61,624 bases of DNA. Source: an uncultured bacterium. GTDB lineage: Bacteria > Bacillota_I > Bacilli_A > Erysipelotrichales > Erysipelotrichaceae. Both the position numbers and the translations under genes were made by a program. Numbering within the stretch: the first letter of the stretch is position 1; each line of letters begins with the position of its first letter. Positions 1 through 8,805 of the stretch are shown in pieces. The notes beneath the pieces were generated by a model. The model saw nothing but the letters and a program-made list of their open reading frames with translations. It was not told the DNA's origin and searched no databases. The DNA is taken from positions 1 to 61,624 of the forward strand of contig CAINEY010000025.1 in assembly GCA_903847945.1 (NCBI GenBank), written 5' to 3'.

Positions 1-1770
1 GCGGGACTTCAACAATTGGAGTATCGCGGCTATGATTCCGTTGGCTTAAGTGTCTTTGAAGACGGAGCCATTAAAACTGTTAAAACCCAAGGCCGCATCG
101 CGGCGTTAAAGACCAAGCTAGAGACTCATCCCTTAACTGGAACCACCGGGATCGGACATACCCGCTGGGCCACTCACGGTGAACCCTCCGACATCAACTC
201 GCATCCCCACGGCAATCACCGCATCTCGTTAGTGCACAACGGCATCATCGAAAATTACCTCCCCATCAAGGAACGCATGATCCGCAAAGGCTACACCTTT
301 GAAACCCAGACGGATACGGAAGCCTTGGCCAAACTGGTGGATTACTACTACGTTCAAAAAGGCAATCCACTCGAAGCCATCAAGAAAGTCTTGGAGAAGA
401 TCCGCGGTTCCTTTGCGGTCGCCATCCTTTTTGATCAGCATCCCGATACGATCTACGCCATTCGCAAGGACTCGCCCTTGATCGTCGGACTGGGCAACGG
501 TGAAAACTTCATCGCCTCCGACATCACCGCCATTCTCGACTATACCCGGGAGTATTATCTCTTGGAAGAAGGCGAAATTGCCATCGTCTCCAAAGACAAG
601 GTCACCGTCGTCGACGAAGACCTGGAACCCCTTCACAAAGAAAAACAAACCGCCTCCTGGGATCGCCAATCCGCCGAGAAGGAAGGCTACCCACATTTCA
701 TGCTGAAGGAGATCCATGATCAACCAAACGTGCTGATGCAAGCCATCGCGCCGCGTTTGGACGGTGATTCGATCGACTTCAGTAAAGAAGGCCTCAACGA
801 TGAACTCTTGCGCTCCATTACCAAGTTCCATCTGGTGGCCTGTGGAACCGCCATGCATGCAGCCATGATCGGGAAGAACCTGATCGAAAGCAGTGCCCGC
901 ATTCCGTGCGATGTGCAAGTCGCCAGCGAATTCCGCTACAACAACCCCCTGCTTCGCATGAGCGAAGCCGTCATCGTTATCTCCCAATCCGGTGAAACCG
1001 CTGACTCCTTAGCGGCCTTGCGTTTAGCCAAGAAACAAGGCTTACTGGTCATCGGGATCGTCAATGTGGTCGGCTCGTCGATTGCCCGGGAGTCCGATGT
1101 GGTGCTCTACACCTGGGCCGGACTGGAAATCGCCGTCGCTTCCACGAAAGCCTATTTCGTTCAGGTTGCTCTCTTAACGGTCTTAGCGATGAAGCTCAAA
1201 GCGGTTTACGGGTACACACAACCCGGAGAAATCGAAACCTTCATCACCACCTTGCGTTCGATGCCGGCCAAAGTCAGTGCGATTCTCGACCATCAAAACC
1301 AGATCAAACAGTTTGCTTCCCAAGTCATCAACAGCCCCTCCCTGTTCTTTATTGGACGAGGCATGGATTACGCCCTGTGTTTGGAAGCCTCGTTAAAACT
1401 CAAAGAGATCTCCTACATTCATTCCGAAGCTTACCCGGCCGGCGAACTCAAGCACGGCACAATCTCCCTCATCACCAACGGCGTCCCGGTGGTCGCCTTA
1501 GCCACTCAAGACAAGCTCTTCGAGAAAATCATCTCCAACATCAAGGAAGTCAAGGCCCGTGGAGCCAGCGTCTACCTCTTCTCCAAAGCCGATCCCATGT
1601 TTGAACACGATGTCGCCGATTACCGCATGGAGATCGACACCGTTCAGGATGAACTCATGCCGCTGCTCAGTGTCGTTCCCCTTCAACTCTTTGCCTATTA
1701 CGCTGCTGTCCTCAAAGGCTTGGATGTTGATAAACCACGCAATCTAGCCAAATCCGTCACCGTCGAATAA
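1..1770 (+). CDS. glmS: Glutamine--fructose-6-phosphate aminotransferase, 5' end cut by the window
   Basis: GlmS makes glucosamine-6-phosphate from fructose-6-phosphate and glutamine, the first step towards UDP-GlcNAc for the cell wall; it is cytosolic. The frame is open from base 1. The reading begins just before EYRGYDS of the glutaminase domain, so the start codon and the N-terminal catalytic Cys lie outside the window. The glutaminase domain (GIGHTRWATHG, HNGIIENY) is followed by two SIS sugar-isomerase domains (VACGTAMHA, SQSGETADS, then FIGRGMDYALCLEASLKLKE and AYPAGELKHG). The C-terminus DKPRNLAKSVTVE is the family's normal ending, so the gene is intact at its 3' end. A hairpin terminator begins at the stop codon. 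Any glmS leader ribozyme would lie upstream of the window. Confidence 0.97.
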   Translation, partial: AGLQQLEYRGYDSVGLSVFEDGAIKTVKTQGRIAALKTKLETHPLTGTTGIGHTRWATHGEPSDINSHPHGNHRISLVHNGIIENYLPIKERMIRKGYTFETQTDTEALAKLVDYYYVQKGNPLEAIKKVLEKIRGSFAVAILFDQHPDTIYAIRKDSPLIVGLGNGENFIASDITAILDYTREYYLLEEGEIAIVSKDKVTVVDEDLEPLHKEKQTASWDRQSAEKEGYPHFMLKEIHDQPNVLMQAIAPRLDGDSIDFSKEGLNDELLRSITKFHLVACGTAMHAAMIGKNLIESSARIPCDVQVASEFRYNNPLLRMSEAVIVISQSGETADSLAALRLAKKQGLLVIGIVNVVGSSIARESDVVLYTWAGLEIAVASTKAYFVQVALLTVLAMKLKAVYGYTQPGEIETFITTLRSMPAKVSAILDHQNQIKQFASQVINSPSLFFIGRGMDYALCLEASLKLKEISYIHSEAYPAGELKHGTISLITNGVPVVALATQDKLFEKIISNIKEVKARGASVYLFSKADPMFEHDVADYRMEIDTVQDELMPLLSVVPLQLFAYYAAVLKGLDVDKPRNLAKSVTVE

Positions 1771-1798
1771 CGCAAGCCTCGCTTGCGTTATTTTTTTA
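1767..1798 (+). terminator. Terminator of glmS
   Basis: The hairpin AACGCAAG-CCTCG-CTTGCGTT is followed by seven T. The stop codon TAA forms part of the stem base. The T-run directly abuts the TATAAT of the next gene. Confidence 0.85.
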
Positions 1799-1800
1799 GG

Positions 1801-1806
1801 TATAAT
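1801..1806 (+). promoter_or_regulatory. -10 element of a predicted leaderless prepilin peptidase transcript
   Basis: A perfect TATAAT lies six bases (aaccct) before the ATG at 1813. Transcription would therefore start at or next to the start codon. No usable Shine-Dalgarno fits; the nearest AGG is 12 nt from the ATG. Confidence 0.6.
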
Positions 1807-1812
1807 AACCCT

Positions 1813-2577
1813 ATGAACCCCACACTCCTCTTCGCCCTCTTTGCTTTTATCTTCGGCACGATCATCGGATCCTTCTTGAATGTGCTGATCTACCGCATTC
1901 CCCGTAAGCTCAATTTTGTCACCGGACGCTCCATGTGTCCGCACTGTGAACACCCCTTGTCTGCGTTGGATTTGATTCCCATCGTGTCGTTTCTTTCGTT
2001 GGGACGCAAGTGCCGCTACTGTCACGCCCCAATCTCTTGGCGCTATCCTGCCTTTGAGATCCTGACCGGCCTCAGTTTTGCGTTGGTGGCACTTCGATTT
2101 GGATTAAGTGTTGATGATTTACCGATCGTGATCATCGGTTGGACACTCAGTGCCATCCTTATCACCTTATCCGGTATTGATCTGGATACCATGGAGTTCG
2201 ATGACGGATTCAGCATCGCCATAGCGTTGCTCGCTATCGCTGCTATCGTCTTAACCAACGGACCGGTGACCTGGCATTTGGTCGGGGCGTTTGCGGTCAG
2301 TCTGCCGATGTTGGGCATTGCCCTCTTAACGGGTGGATTTGGTGGAGCCGACATCAAGCTCATGGCCGCGGCAGGATTACTCTTAGGCTTCCCCAACATC
2401 CTGGTGGCCTTCATGCTAGGGATCATCTTCGGATCGATCCAAGCCATCATCCTCTTACGCCAAGGCAAAAGCGGCAAGACCATGATGCCCTTTGGCCCGC
2501 ATTTGGCCTTAGGCATCTACCTGGCCTTCCTCTACGCTCCACTCATCATTCAGTGGTACTTAAGCTTCTTCAACTGA
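1813..2577 (+). CDS. Type IV prepilin peptidase (A24 family)
   Basis: This is a 254-residue polytopic membrane aspartyl protease. The family cleaves and N-methylates type IV pilin or competence pseudopilin precursors at the cytoplasmic face. The N-terminal segment FGTIIGSFLNVLIYRIP is followed by the cytoplasmic zinc loop with two CxxC pairs (CPHC and CRYC). The two catalytic aspartates sit in SGIDLDTMEFDD and GGFGGADIKL (the GxGD-type motif), and about seven hydrophobic segments are visible. The ATG at 1813 was chosen over an upstream alternative because the protein then begins directly with the first membrane helix and follows a TATAAT by 6 nt. No pilin or competence operon is adjacent, so it is an orphan processing enzyme here, as in many Bacillota. 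The symbol comC or pilD cannot be decided. Confidence 0.93.
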   Translation: MNPTLLFALFAFIFGTIIGSFLNVLIYRIPRKLNFVTGRSMCPHCEHPLSALDLIPIVSFLSLGRKCRYCHAPISWRYPAFEILTGLSFALVALRFGLSVDDLPIVIIGWTLSAILITLSGIDLDTMEFDDGFSIAIALLAIAAIVLTNGPVTWHLVGAFAVSLPMLGIALLTGGFGGADIKLMAAAGLLLGFPNILVAFMLGIIFGSIQAIILLRQGKSGKTMMPFGPHLALGIYLAFLYAPLIIQWYLSFFN

Positions 2578-2598
2578 CCGTGCAGAGTACGGTTTTTA
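2577..2598 (+). terminator. Weak terminator after prepilin peptidase
   Basis: ACCGT, a 7-nt loop and ACGGT are followed by five T. The stem is only 5 bp, so the call is tentative. The remaining 2599-2824 between this gene and the converging GGDEF-EAL gene holds no convincing gene. Confidence 0.5.
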
Positions 2599-2824
2599 AT
2601 CGGTAGCTAATTGAGTCTTTGACATGTTTGGCAGTGATGTTCTGTTTTTCGGATAATGCTCATCGTTGTGGCGGATCGCCATAAGTCGATGGGCTGTACA
2701 ACGTGGTGATTCAGCCAAAAAGCGGTCATGGAAGATTCGCGTGTCGAATATGCGTCTCCGACAAACTGCTTCAGGCGTAAAAGGCGTCGAAAAAAATCCA
2801 TTCGTCTCAACCGATGCCTTGTTA

Positions 2825-5740
2825 CTACAGGTCTTTCATAGAGCGATAATAGCAAACAAACTCTGCCGTCGGTAGCGGACGACTGAATAGAAAGCCTTGA
2901 ATGTAGTCACAGTTATACTGCTTCAGTTTCACAAACTGTTCGTTCGTTTCGACACCCTCGATAACCACTTTAATCCCAAGACCGTGAATGATCGCTACCA
3001 TAGCGCTGACAATCATTTGTTCTTTTTCATTGGTCGCTATTTGGGAAATCAATGAGCGATCAAGCTTAATAATATCCAAAGGCAAGTCTTTCATATACCC
3101 AAAGGAAGAGTAGCCAGTCCCAAAGTCATCGAGTGCAAGTTTTACTCCGATTTGCTTCATCTGATGGAGGATTTTGACTATCTCCCCCGTATCCCCAATC
3201 AAAGCACTTTCCGTGATTTCCAGATTGAGATGGGATGGGGCTATTCCCGATTCCTGAATGGAGTGGTGGATTTGATTGATCAATTCAACACCATGATTCT
3301 CGAGCGATATCGAGCTGATATTTACACTGACGGAGAAATCATCTATGCCCATGCCCTTGAACGCGGCAATTTTAAAACAGGCTTCCTGAATGACCCATTC
3401 GGTGATTGGGACGATGAGTTTGGTCTTTTCAGCAATCGGAATAAATTCTGCGGGTGATATGCGCCCCAATTCAGGGTGTGTCCAGCGCAGAAGCGCTTCA
3501 GCATGATTTATCTTGCTGGTGCAAACATCATAAATCGGCTGAAGCCAAAGTTCAAGCTCGTTATTCTGCAAGGCATACTGAAGGTCCTCAGCTAATATTA
3601 ATTCGCGTGTTCTGGCGTGATCCATTTCCGGCACATAATTAACAAGGGTATTGCCCGTTTTTTTAGCTACAAACAACGCAGTATCCGCATTTTGAAGCAG
3701 TTGTTTGAAACTGACTCCTGTTGAACCGAGGGAAACACCTAGGCTTGCACTTAGAAATAGCGTTCTTTGATTAATGTATATTGGCCTGGAAATTGAAACT
3801 AATATCTTTTTGGCAATTTGATCCACCACTTCAACCGTATTGGTCTTCAGGATGACCAAAAATTCATCTCCGCCACTACGATATACAGTTCCAGTTTGAC
3901 CGACATCTTCGATTATTTTCCCCGCAATCAGTTTCAAAAGATCATCTCCGGCAAGATGGCCCATCGTATCATTGACCATTCCAAATTTGTCGATGTCGAT
4001 GATGATGAAAGATCTTATTTCTCCACTGTCTTGAGAATGGTCCATCAGTTCACCCGATAACACGAGGGCATTACGATTCATAAGCCCCGTTAATGGATCA
4101 TGGGTCATGAGATGCTGGATTTGTTCTTCTTTTCGGCGTCTTTCATCAATGTTTCGGCTGATTCCAATCAACTCCACGTCATGGTTCTTTGTCGACCTAA
4201 AGACACTGGAATTCTCTGCCCAGATAACACTTCCGTCTTTGCGGATGAGTTGAGCTTCAAGTGTTCTATCGATTCTCTGCTTCGGATCTACCAGGATCTG
4301 CGGATAACTGGTACGCACCACTTCTTCGATTCTCGTGTAGAACTCAGGTGTCAGAAATTGATCCAGTGAGAGAGTCAATGCTTCCTCAACCGAATAGCCC
4401 ATCCAGTATTCAATGCTGGGGCTGAAGTAAGTAAATTTGCTTTTTGAGAGATTGTATACCCATATTACGTCTGAAGCGGATTCAGCGAGAAGTCGATAAC
4501 GCTCTTCAGATTCAACAAGTTCATCTCTATATTTCTGTGCTGCTTCTTCAGCTAGCTTCTGATTCGTGACATCTAAATGAATACCAAAATAACCGATGAT
4601 CCGACCCTCAAGATCATAATTGCAGATGTAGTCACCATCAATAAACAGGTTACCCCCATCAAATCGTTTCATTTTGAATTCCGAGTGATAGTAACCTTCA
4701 TCAAACAGCATACTGATGGCTCTTTTTAATTCCTGTGAGTGATTTGGAAACAAGGTATTGAGTGTCGATCCAATGAGATGCTCTGCCTTTGCGCCAAACT
4801 GATCCAGAAACTTCTGATTTACTTTCGTAATCTTTTGGTGGACAAAGACGTATTCTATTGATCTATCCTTATCCAGGGAAGCGTTCCAATCGATCGGCGT
4901 ATCCATCGTCATGAAGAAAATGCCGACAGAAGGTTGGTTGACTAGTGATTCTGTTAAAAAAACTTCATCATTCAGTTGCTGCTTGATTTCTCGTTCAAGT
5001 CTCTTCAACTCTGTCACATCGACCATGGCAGTTACAAGGCATGGTTCACTACCGACATAAATGCGTTCAACATAAAAACGACCAATATGCGTGACATTGT
5101 CCCTGTCCAGGACTTCGACTTCAACATTATGGACCCTGCCTTCGGTTTCCAATGCAGTTAGCACTTTATCCCGGTCTTCATAGGATTTAAATAACGCCAA
5201 GTCTTTTGAAGTCTTTCCAAGCACTTCATCACGTTGATACCCCAAGACATCACAAAACGTCTGGTTGACATCGATGTATTTGCCATCCTTTGTGCTTGAT
5301 ATCGCGATAAGAGAAGCATTGTTGTGAAACACTTTTTGGAATTTCTCTTCAGAGAGTTTCAATTCGGAAATATCTTTGCTGACTCCGAAAAGCACTTCCT
5401 TGTTATCCCATTTCCCCAAAGTGACCCGAGTCTCGACTGGGATTTCTAAACCACTCTTTGAAATCAACGGTATAGGGCAGTATTCCCGTTGCATCTGAAG
5501 CATTTCAATGACATTCTGATTTGCCTCATTTCTTCTGTGCTCAGGATGAACGATAAGGACCGATTTCCCTAACAGTTCTTCTTCCGTATATCCTAGCCGA
5601 TCAATCACAGATTGATTGACTTGCAGAATATTACCTTCCATATCCAGGATAAAGAGGAGATCCCGGATTGTATGAAAAAAACTCATGAAGTTATTTAAAG
5701 GTGTGTCTTCATATACCTGTGTTTCAAGCTCGTGTCTCAT
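2825..5740 (-). CDS. PAS(x4)-GGDEF-EAL cyclic-di-GMP turnover protein
   Basis: This is a 971-residue soluble sensor and output protein. Four PAS segments can be seen at roughly residues 15-125, 130-250, 265-395 and 415-540 (for example LFILDMEGNILQVNQSV and VIWVYNLSKSKFTYFSPS). They are followed by a GGDEF domain at about 545-705 with an intact SGGDEF active site, so diguanylate cyclase activity is plausible. The EAL domain (about 720-965) keeps EALLRW, LEITES, LALDDFGTGYSS, IKLDRS and EGVET, so phosphodiesterase activity is also plausible. No membrane segment is present, so the signal sensed is probably cytosolic. The start is ATG at 5740, with AGAGG 8 nt upstream; a TTG one codon earlier is the alternative. 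The gene is monocistronic and faces the prepilin peptidase. Which activity dominates cannot be told from sequence. Confidence 0.93.
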   Translation of the reverse strand: MRHELETQVYEDTPLNNFMSFFHTIRDLLFILDMEGNILQVNQSVIDRLGYTEEELLGKSVLIVHPEHRRNEANQNVIEMLQMQREYCPIPLISKSGLEIPVETRVTLGKWDNKEVLFGVSKDISELKLSEEKFQKVFHNNASLIAISSTKDGKYIDVNQTFCDVLGYQRDEVLGKTSKDLALFKSYEDRDKVLTALETEGRVHNVEVEVLDRDNVTHIGRFYVERIYVGSEPCLVTAMVDVTELKRLEREIKQQLNDEVFLTESLVNQPSVGIFFMTMDTPIDWNASLDKDRSIEYVFVHQKITKVNQKFLDQFGAKAEHLIGSTLNTLFPNHSQELKRAISMLFDEGYYHSEFKMKRFDGGNLFIDGDYICNYDLEGRIIGYFGIHLDVTNQKLAEEAAQKYRDELVESEERYRLLAESASDVIWVYNLSKSKFTYFSPSIEYWMGYSVEEALTLSLDQFLTPEFYTRIEEVVRTSYPQILVDPKQRIDRTLEAQLIRKDGSVIWAENSSVFRSTKNHDVELIGISRNIDERRRKEEQIQHLMTHDPLTGLMNRNALVLSGELMDHSQDSGEIRSFIIIDIDKFGMVNDTMGHLAGDDLLKLIAGKIIEDVGQTGTVYRSGGDEFLVILKTNTVEVVDQIAKKILVSISRPIYINQRTLFLSASLGVSLGSTGVSFKQLLQNADTALFVAKKTGNTLVNYVPEMDHARTRELILAEDLQYALQNNELELWLQPIYDVCTSKINHAEALLRWTHPELGRISPAEFIPIAEKTKLIVPITEWVIQEACFKIAAFKGMGIDDFSVSVNISSISLENHGVELINQIHHSIQESGIAPSHLNLEITESALIGDTGEIVKILHQMKQIGVKLALDDFGTGYSSFGYMKDLPLDIIKLDRSLISQIATNEKEQMIVSAMVAIIHGLGIKVVIEGVETNEQFVKLKQYNCDYIQGFLFSRPLPTAEFVCYYRSMKDL

Positions 5741-6114
5741 CAATTTGACCTCTTTTTAACAGACAGCCCATCTGAACCGATTAAATGTAGCGCTAAATGA
5801 TGCCTACAAGGACTTTGTGCCCTTATTCACCCCATAATTGAACTTCGAGTTTTCAGCTGTGAAGATGATCCTGCTTTAGGCGTAAAATAGCATTGATTAT
5901 TTTTAAATATAATATCACAAATTTATAAATCTATATACTTTTGTAGAATATTAATTCTGCATTATGGTTGAAATGATGCACTTGAACAAACGAATCAAGT
6001 CTCCTATTCCATTCAGTTTATCGTTTCCGGTTGGGTGAAATACGGGGTATGATCAATTTAGCTCTTTCAAAATATATTTTAATCATCACGTCAGTCCAAA
6101 AAATCCATTTTCGT
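5741..6114. other. AT-rich intergenic region without a recognised gene
   Basis: About 370 bp between the divergent GGDEF-EAL and MFS genes. It is markedly AT-rich compared with the flanking genes and contains no ORF with a ribosome binding site. It probably carries the leftward promoter of the GGDEF-EAL gene. I recognise no RNA family in it. Confidence 0.5.
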
Positions 6115-6144
6115 CATAATATTAGATAATCATCTAATATTATG
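6115..6144. promoter_or_regulatory. Perfect 13-4-13 palindromic operator
   Basis: CATAATATTAGAT and its exact reverse complement ATCTAATATTATG flank a 4-nt centre (AATC). The repeat ends one base before the -35 box of the MFS operon. Size and AT-rich sequence resemble ArsR/SmtB operators (typically 12-2-12), and an ArsR-type regulator is the third gene of the operon. Confidence 0.75.
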
Positions 6145-6145
6145 A

Positions 6146-6173
6146 TTGACAATAGTCTAAATAGGTGTATAGT
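6146..6173 (+). promoter_or_regulatory. Promoter of the MFS / small protein / ArsR operon
   Basis: The -35 is TTGACA (6146-6151), followed by a 16-bp spacer and a -10 of TATAGT (6168-6173). It sits directly beside the 6115-6144 palindrome, so a bound regulator could block or modulate RNA polymerase. Confidence 0.8.
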
Positions 6174-6193
6174 ATGGGTGTAACGAGGTCACT

Positions 6194-7426
6194 ATGCCAT
6201 CCCTAGCCATCTACAAGGGTGCTTTCACCCAGAAACAATACCTTAAACTGATCGCAGCCAACGTCATCAACCGGTTCGGCGATTCGATCGATGCAATCGC
6301 CTTCTCCTGGATGGCGTATCAGATCACCGGGTCAACGACCTGGATGGCCATCATCTTCGGTTTCAATGCCTTGCCGTCGATCCTCCTGATGCCCTTCGCC
6401 GGCGCATGGGTCGAACGCTTCAATAAGCAGAAAGTCATGGTGATTGCGGACTTGGGTCGCGGGATCCTGGTGGCGATCGCTGCCGTCCTCTACCTTCAAG
6501 GCCTCCTCAATCCCTATTGGCTGATTGCCTTCTCGCTCTCACTCTCCACCTTGGAAGCCTATCGGATCCCTTCGGGTCTGGCACTGGTTCCGACGATCTT
6601 GGAGAAAGAACACTACACCACCGGCATGTCACTCAACGCCTCCGCTTCCCAAGTCAGCATGCTGATCGGGATGGCCTTAGCCGGAGCGATCGTCGCCGGA
6701 TTGGGTGTCGAAGGCGCGATGCTGATCGATGCCTTGACCTTCTTCGGCAGCGGGCTCCTGATCGCCTGGATCAAAGCCCCGGCTCAAGTCGTCAATCAAG
6801 CCGCGAAGTCGACCTGGCACCTCATCAAAGAAGGCTTCGTCTACTTAAAAGAAGTCAACGTGATCTTCATCCTCTGCCTGTTTGGGATGTTGATGAATCT
6901 CTTGTTTACCCCGATGGGGGTTCTGCAGACCCCCTACGTCGTGGATATTCTCCACCAGGAAGCGTATGCGCTTTCCATCATGGGCTTAGGCAGCATTGCC
7001 GGTTCAGCCCTGGGTTCCTTCATCTTCCCGATGCTCAACCAAAAACTCTCCCGTCAGAAATTACTGAGTCTAGGTGGCATCGGCATCGGTATCGGCTTTC
7101 TAGGCTGGGCCCAGATCTCCCCGCAGTGGTCCGTCCCTGTGATCTATACGACCTTAGGCATCTTAGCGGTATGGACCGGCATTGCCTCCGGACTGCTCAG
7201 TACGAGCGTCAGCGTCGCCTTCATGCATCACGTGGATAAGACTTACATCGCCCGAGCCGGTTCCATCTTCAACGCCATGGTCAGCCTGTCGGTTCCCTTG
7301 GCTTCCATGATCCTCAGTGCAATCGCCGCTGCGGTTCCACTCCTGACCATCATGACTCTCTACGGCATTATTGCCATCGCGCTCTTCGTGCTTATCAGTC
7401 TCGCGCCTTCACTAAAAACCCTCTAA
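6194..7426 (+). CDS. MFS exporter (DHA3/MFS_3-like)
   Basis: A 410-residue membrane transporter with about twelve hydrophobic helices, the usual length for the family. The loop after helix 2, AGAWVERFNKQKVMV, matches the MFS motif A region. The N-terminus (VINRFGDSIDAIAFSWM) and overall pattern resemble the proton-driven drug or siderophore exporters of the MFS_3 group. The substrate is unknown. The start ATG is preceded by GAGGT. It is the first gene of an operon with a 61-aa protein and an ArsR-like regulator behind a strong promoter and palindrome, which suggests an inducible efflux unit. Confidence 0.88.
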   Translation: MPSLAIYKGAFTQKQYLKLIAANVINRFGDSIDAIAFSWMAYQITGSTTWMAIIFGFNALPSILLMPFAGAWVERFNKQKVMVIADLGRGILVAIAAVLYLQGLLNPYWLIAFSLSLSTLEAYRIPSGLALVPTILEKEHYTTGMSLNASASQVSMLIGMALAGAIVAGLGVEGAMLIDALTFFGSGLLIAWIKAPAQVVNQAAKSTWHLIKEGFVYLKEVNVIFILCLFGMLMNLLFTPMGVLQTPYVVDILHQEAYALSIMGLGSIAGSALGSFIFPMLNQKLSRQKLLSLGGIGIGIGFLGWAQISPQWSVPVIYTTLGILAVWTGIASGLLSTSVSVAFMHHVDKTYIARAGSIFNAMVSLSVPLASMILSAIAAAVPLLTIMTLYGIIAIALFVLISLAPSLKTL

Positions 7427-7471
7427 CGCAAAACGTTGGAACACTCGGCCAAAAGGCCGGAAAGGATCGGT

Positions 7472-7657
7472 ATGAAACCCCTGCAATTCTCCCTCTGGGA
7501 CTTCCTCAAACCGTTTGATGATCATTCCTTCAACCCCTTCCGTAAGGAACACCCGGCTGAAAGCGATCAGGAACTCTTCTACCACGTGCAATCCGCTCTG
7601 GATCACGCTGAAGTTCCGATCGAAGCAATCAATCATTACGAACCGTTTATCCGCTAA
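7472..7657 (+). CDS. Conserved 61-aa protein of unknown function (paralogue A)
   Basis: I do not recognise this family. It is a soluble 61-residue protein without signal peptide or membrane helix. Key features are KPFDD (13-17), EHPAE (26-30), ELFYH (34-38) and a C-terminal AINHYEPFIR. The ATG at 7472 has AAAGGA about 7 nt upstream. A second 61-residue protein at 14827-15012 is identical at about 31 of 61 positions without a gap. Both copies lie in an operon with a transcriptional regulator (ArsR here, PadR there) and a membrane or surface protein. An accessory role in the regulatory circuit is possible but unproven. Confidence 0.8.
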   Translation: MKPLQFSLWDFLKPFDDHSFNPFRKEHPAESDQELFYHVQSALDHAEVPIEAINHYEPFIR

Positions 7658-7704
7658 GCATGCCACCGGTCACCGCAAGGTGACCTTTCCCCTAGGAGCA
7701 CCCC

Positions 7705-8790
7705 ATGATCACTGTCCGTCCCCTTCAACCCATCAATGAATACGTCCACTTGTGCACCCGCATTGCCAGTCAACTCACCGTCGACGACATGGTCCAATCG
7801 ATGAGTGCCAAGTACGGGATCGATCCCGCGCACTTAGCGTCACTGTTGGAACCCATCGGTATCATCGAGAAAGCTCTGATGAGCCATTTGAACCCCCAGG
7901 ATCCCGATTTTACCCTGCTGTATCATCACGACCCCCAACAGTTCATGTCGATCGGACAAGCCTTGGTGACCCTAATGGACGGAAAAGCTAATCTCCCCAC
8001 CCTGAGCGATGCCCAATGGCGCAAGTTCTTAACGATGGTGATCCACAATCCCCTGGGGATCAATGATGCCGTCTTACCGGATCCCTTGCCCCAACTGGCT
8101 GAACTCACCAAGACCATCATCGACAGTGATTACGATGCCGCCATCAAATACAACCTGATGGTTTTACTGAATCGTCCCCAGGAACTCTTGGAGAACCTGG
8201 TCAAGGGTTATCAAGCCTTTGAGTCGTACTTGATTCCCCACTTGGACACGATGAACGCCGTGGCCCAAGAAGCTTTAGCGCCATACCTACATAATAATAT
8301 CGACGCCTTTATCAAGATTGTCCAAAGCGATCTTAACGTCCGAGAAGTCCCTGTCAGTGATCCGCTGATCATCCAGCCAACCTTCTTCTACTACAATGCC
8401 CTCACCTTCCTGGATGACCCATGGGATTCGGAAGACACTCCTAACGTGATCTGGTTCTTGGGCATCAAACTCTTACCCATTACGGATTTACTTAAACAAT
8501 CGGGCGATCAGAAACAACGCGTTCAAAGCGTTCTGAAAACCCTCAGTGATCCCAGTAAATTGGAACTCTTGAAGTTGTGTGCCCAACAACCCTCCTACGG
8601 GGTTCCCTTAGCCAAAGAACTGGGTTTGACCACCGCCACCGTCTCGTACCACCTCAATGCCTTGGTTCGCTTGGGTTACCTCACCATGAGCTTAGACGGC
8701 AACAAAGTCTATTACGAAACCCAATCGGAACGCATCATCGACGATCTGCGTGCCGTACAAAACCTCTTTACGGAAAAATCATCGGGATGA
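7705..8790 (+). CDS. ArsR-family regulator with a long N-terminal domain
   Basis: 361 residues, about three times the length of a classic ArsR protein. Residues about 275-355 form a winged helix-turn-helix: VLKTLSDPSKLELLKLC, then GVPLAKELGLTTATVSYHL as the recognition region and LVRLGYL leading into the wing. The about 270 residues before it are mostly helical, have no membrane segments, and match no family I can name; they may bind a ligand or mediate oligomerisation. The ATG at 7705 follows TAGGAG. It is the last gene of the MFS operon and the best candidate to bind the palindrome at 6115-6144. Its stop codon lies in a terminator hairpin and overlaps the 3' end of the convergent acetyltransferase gene by 12 bp. 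Confidence 0.85.
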   Translation: MITVRPLQPINEYVHLCTRIASQLTVDDMVQSMSAKYGIDPAHLASLLEPIGIIEKALMSHLNPQDPDFTLLYHHDPQQFMSIGQALVTLMDGKANLPTLSDAQWRKFLTMVIHNPLGINDAVLPDPLPQLAELTKTIIDSDYDAAIKYNLMVLLNRPQELLENLVKGYQAFESYLIPHLDTMNAVAQEALAPYLHNNIDAFIKIVQSDLNVREVPVSDPLIIQPTFFYYNALTFLDDPWDSEDTPNVIWFLGIKLLPITDLLKQSGDQKQRVQSVLKTLSDPSKLELLKLCAQQPSYGVPLAKELGLTTATVSYHLNALVRLGYLTMSLDGNKVYYETQSERIIDDLRAVQNLFTEKSSG

Positions 8791-8805
8791 CCCGATGATT
8801 TTTTG
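8774..8805. terminator. Bidirectional terminator containing both stop codons
   Basis: AATCATCGGG-ATGA-CCCGATGATT has A-runs on one side and T-runs on the other, so it can end transcription both ways. The TGA of the ArsR gene falls in the loop and stem, and the stop of the leftward acetyltransferase is inside the same hairpin. Confidence 0.88.

Noticed and set aside
229-987. 252-codon open frame antisense to glmS
   Set aside because: Shadow frame of a highly conserved gene; no ribosome binding site and no recognisable domain.
2607-2855. 82-codon leftward frame downstream of the GGDEF-EAL gene
   Set aside because: No ribosome binding site, overlaps the end of a strong gene, composition not protein-like.
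5741-6114. Small RNA or small ORF in the AT-rich gap
   Set aside because: No clear promoter-terminator pair or coding signal could be made out.
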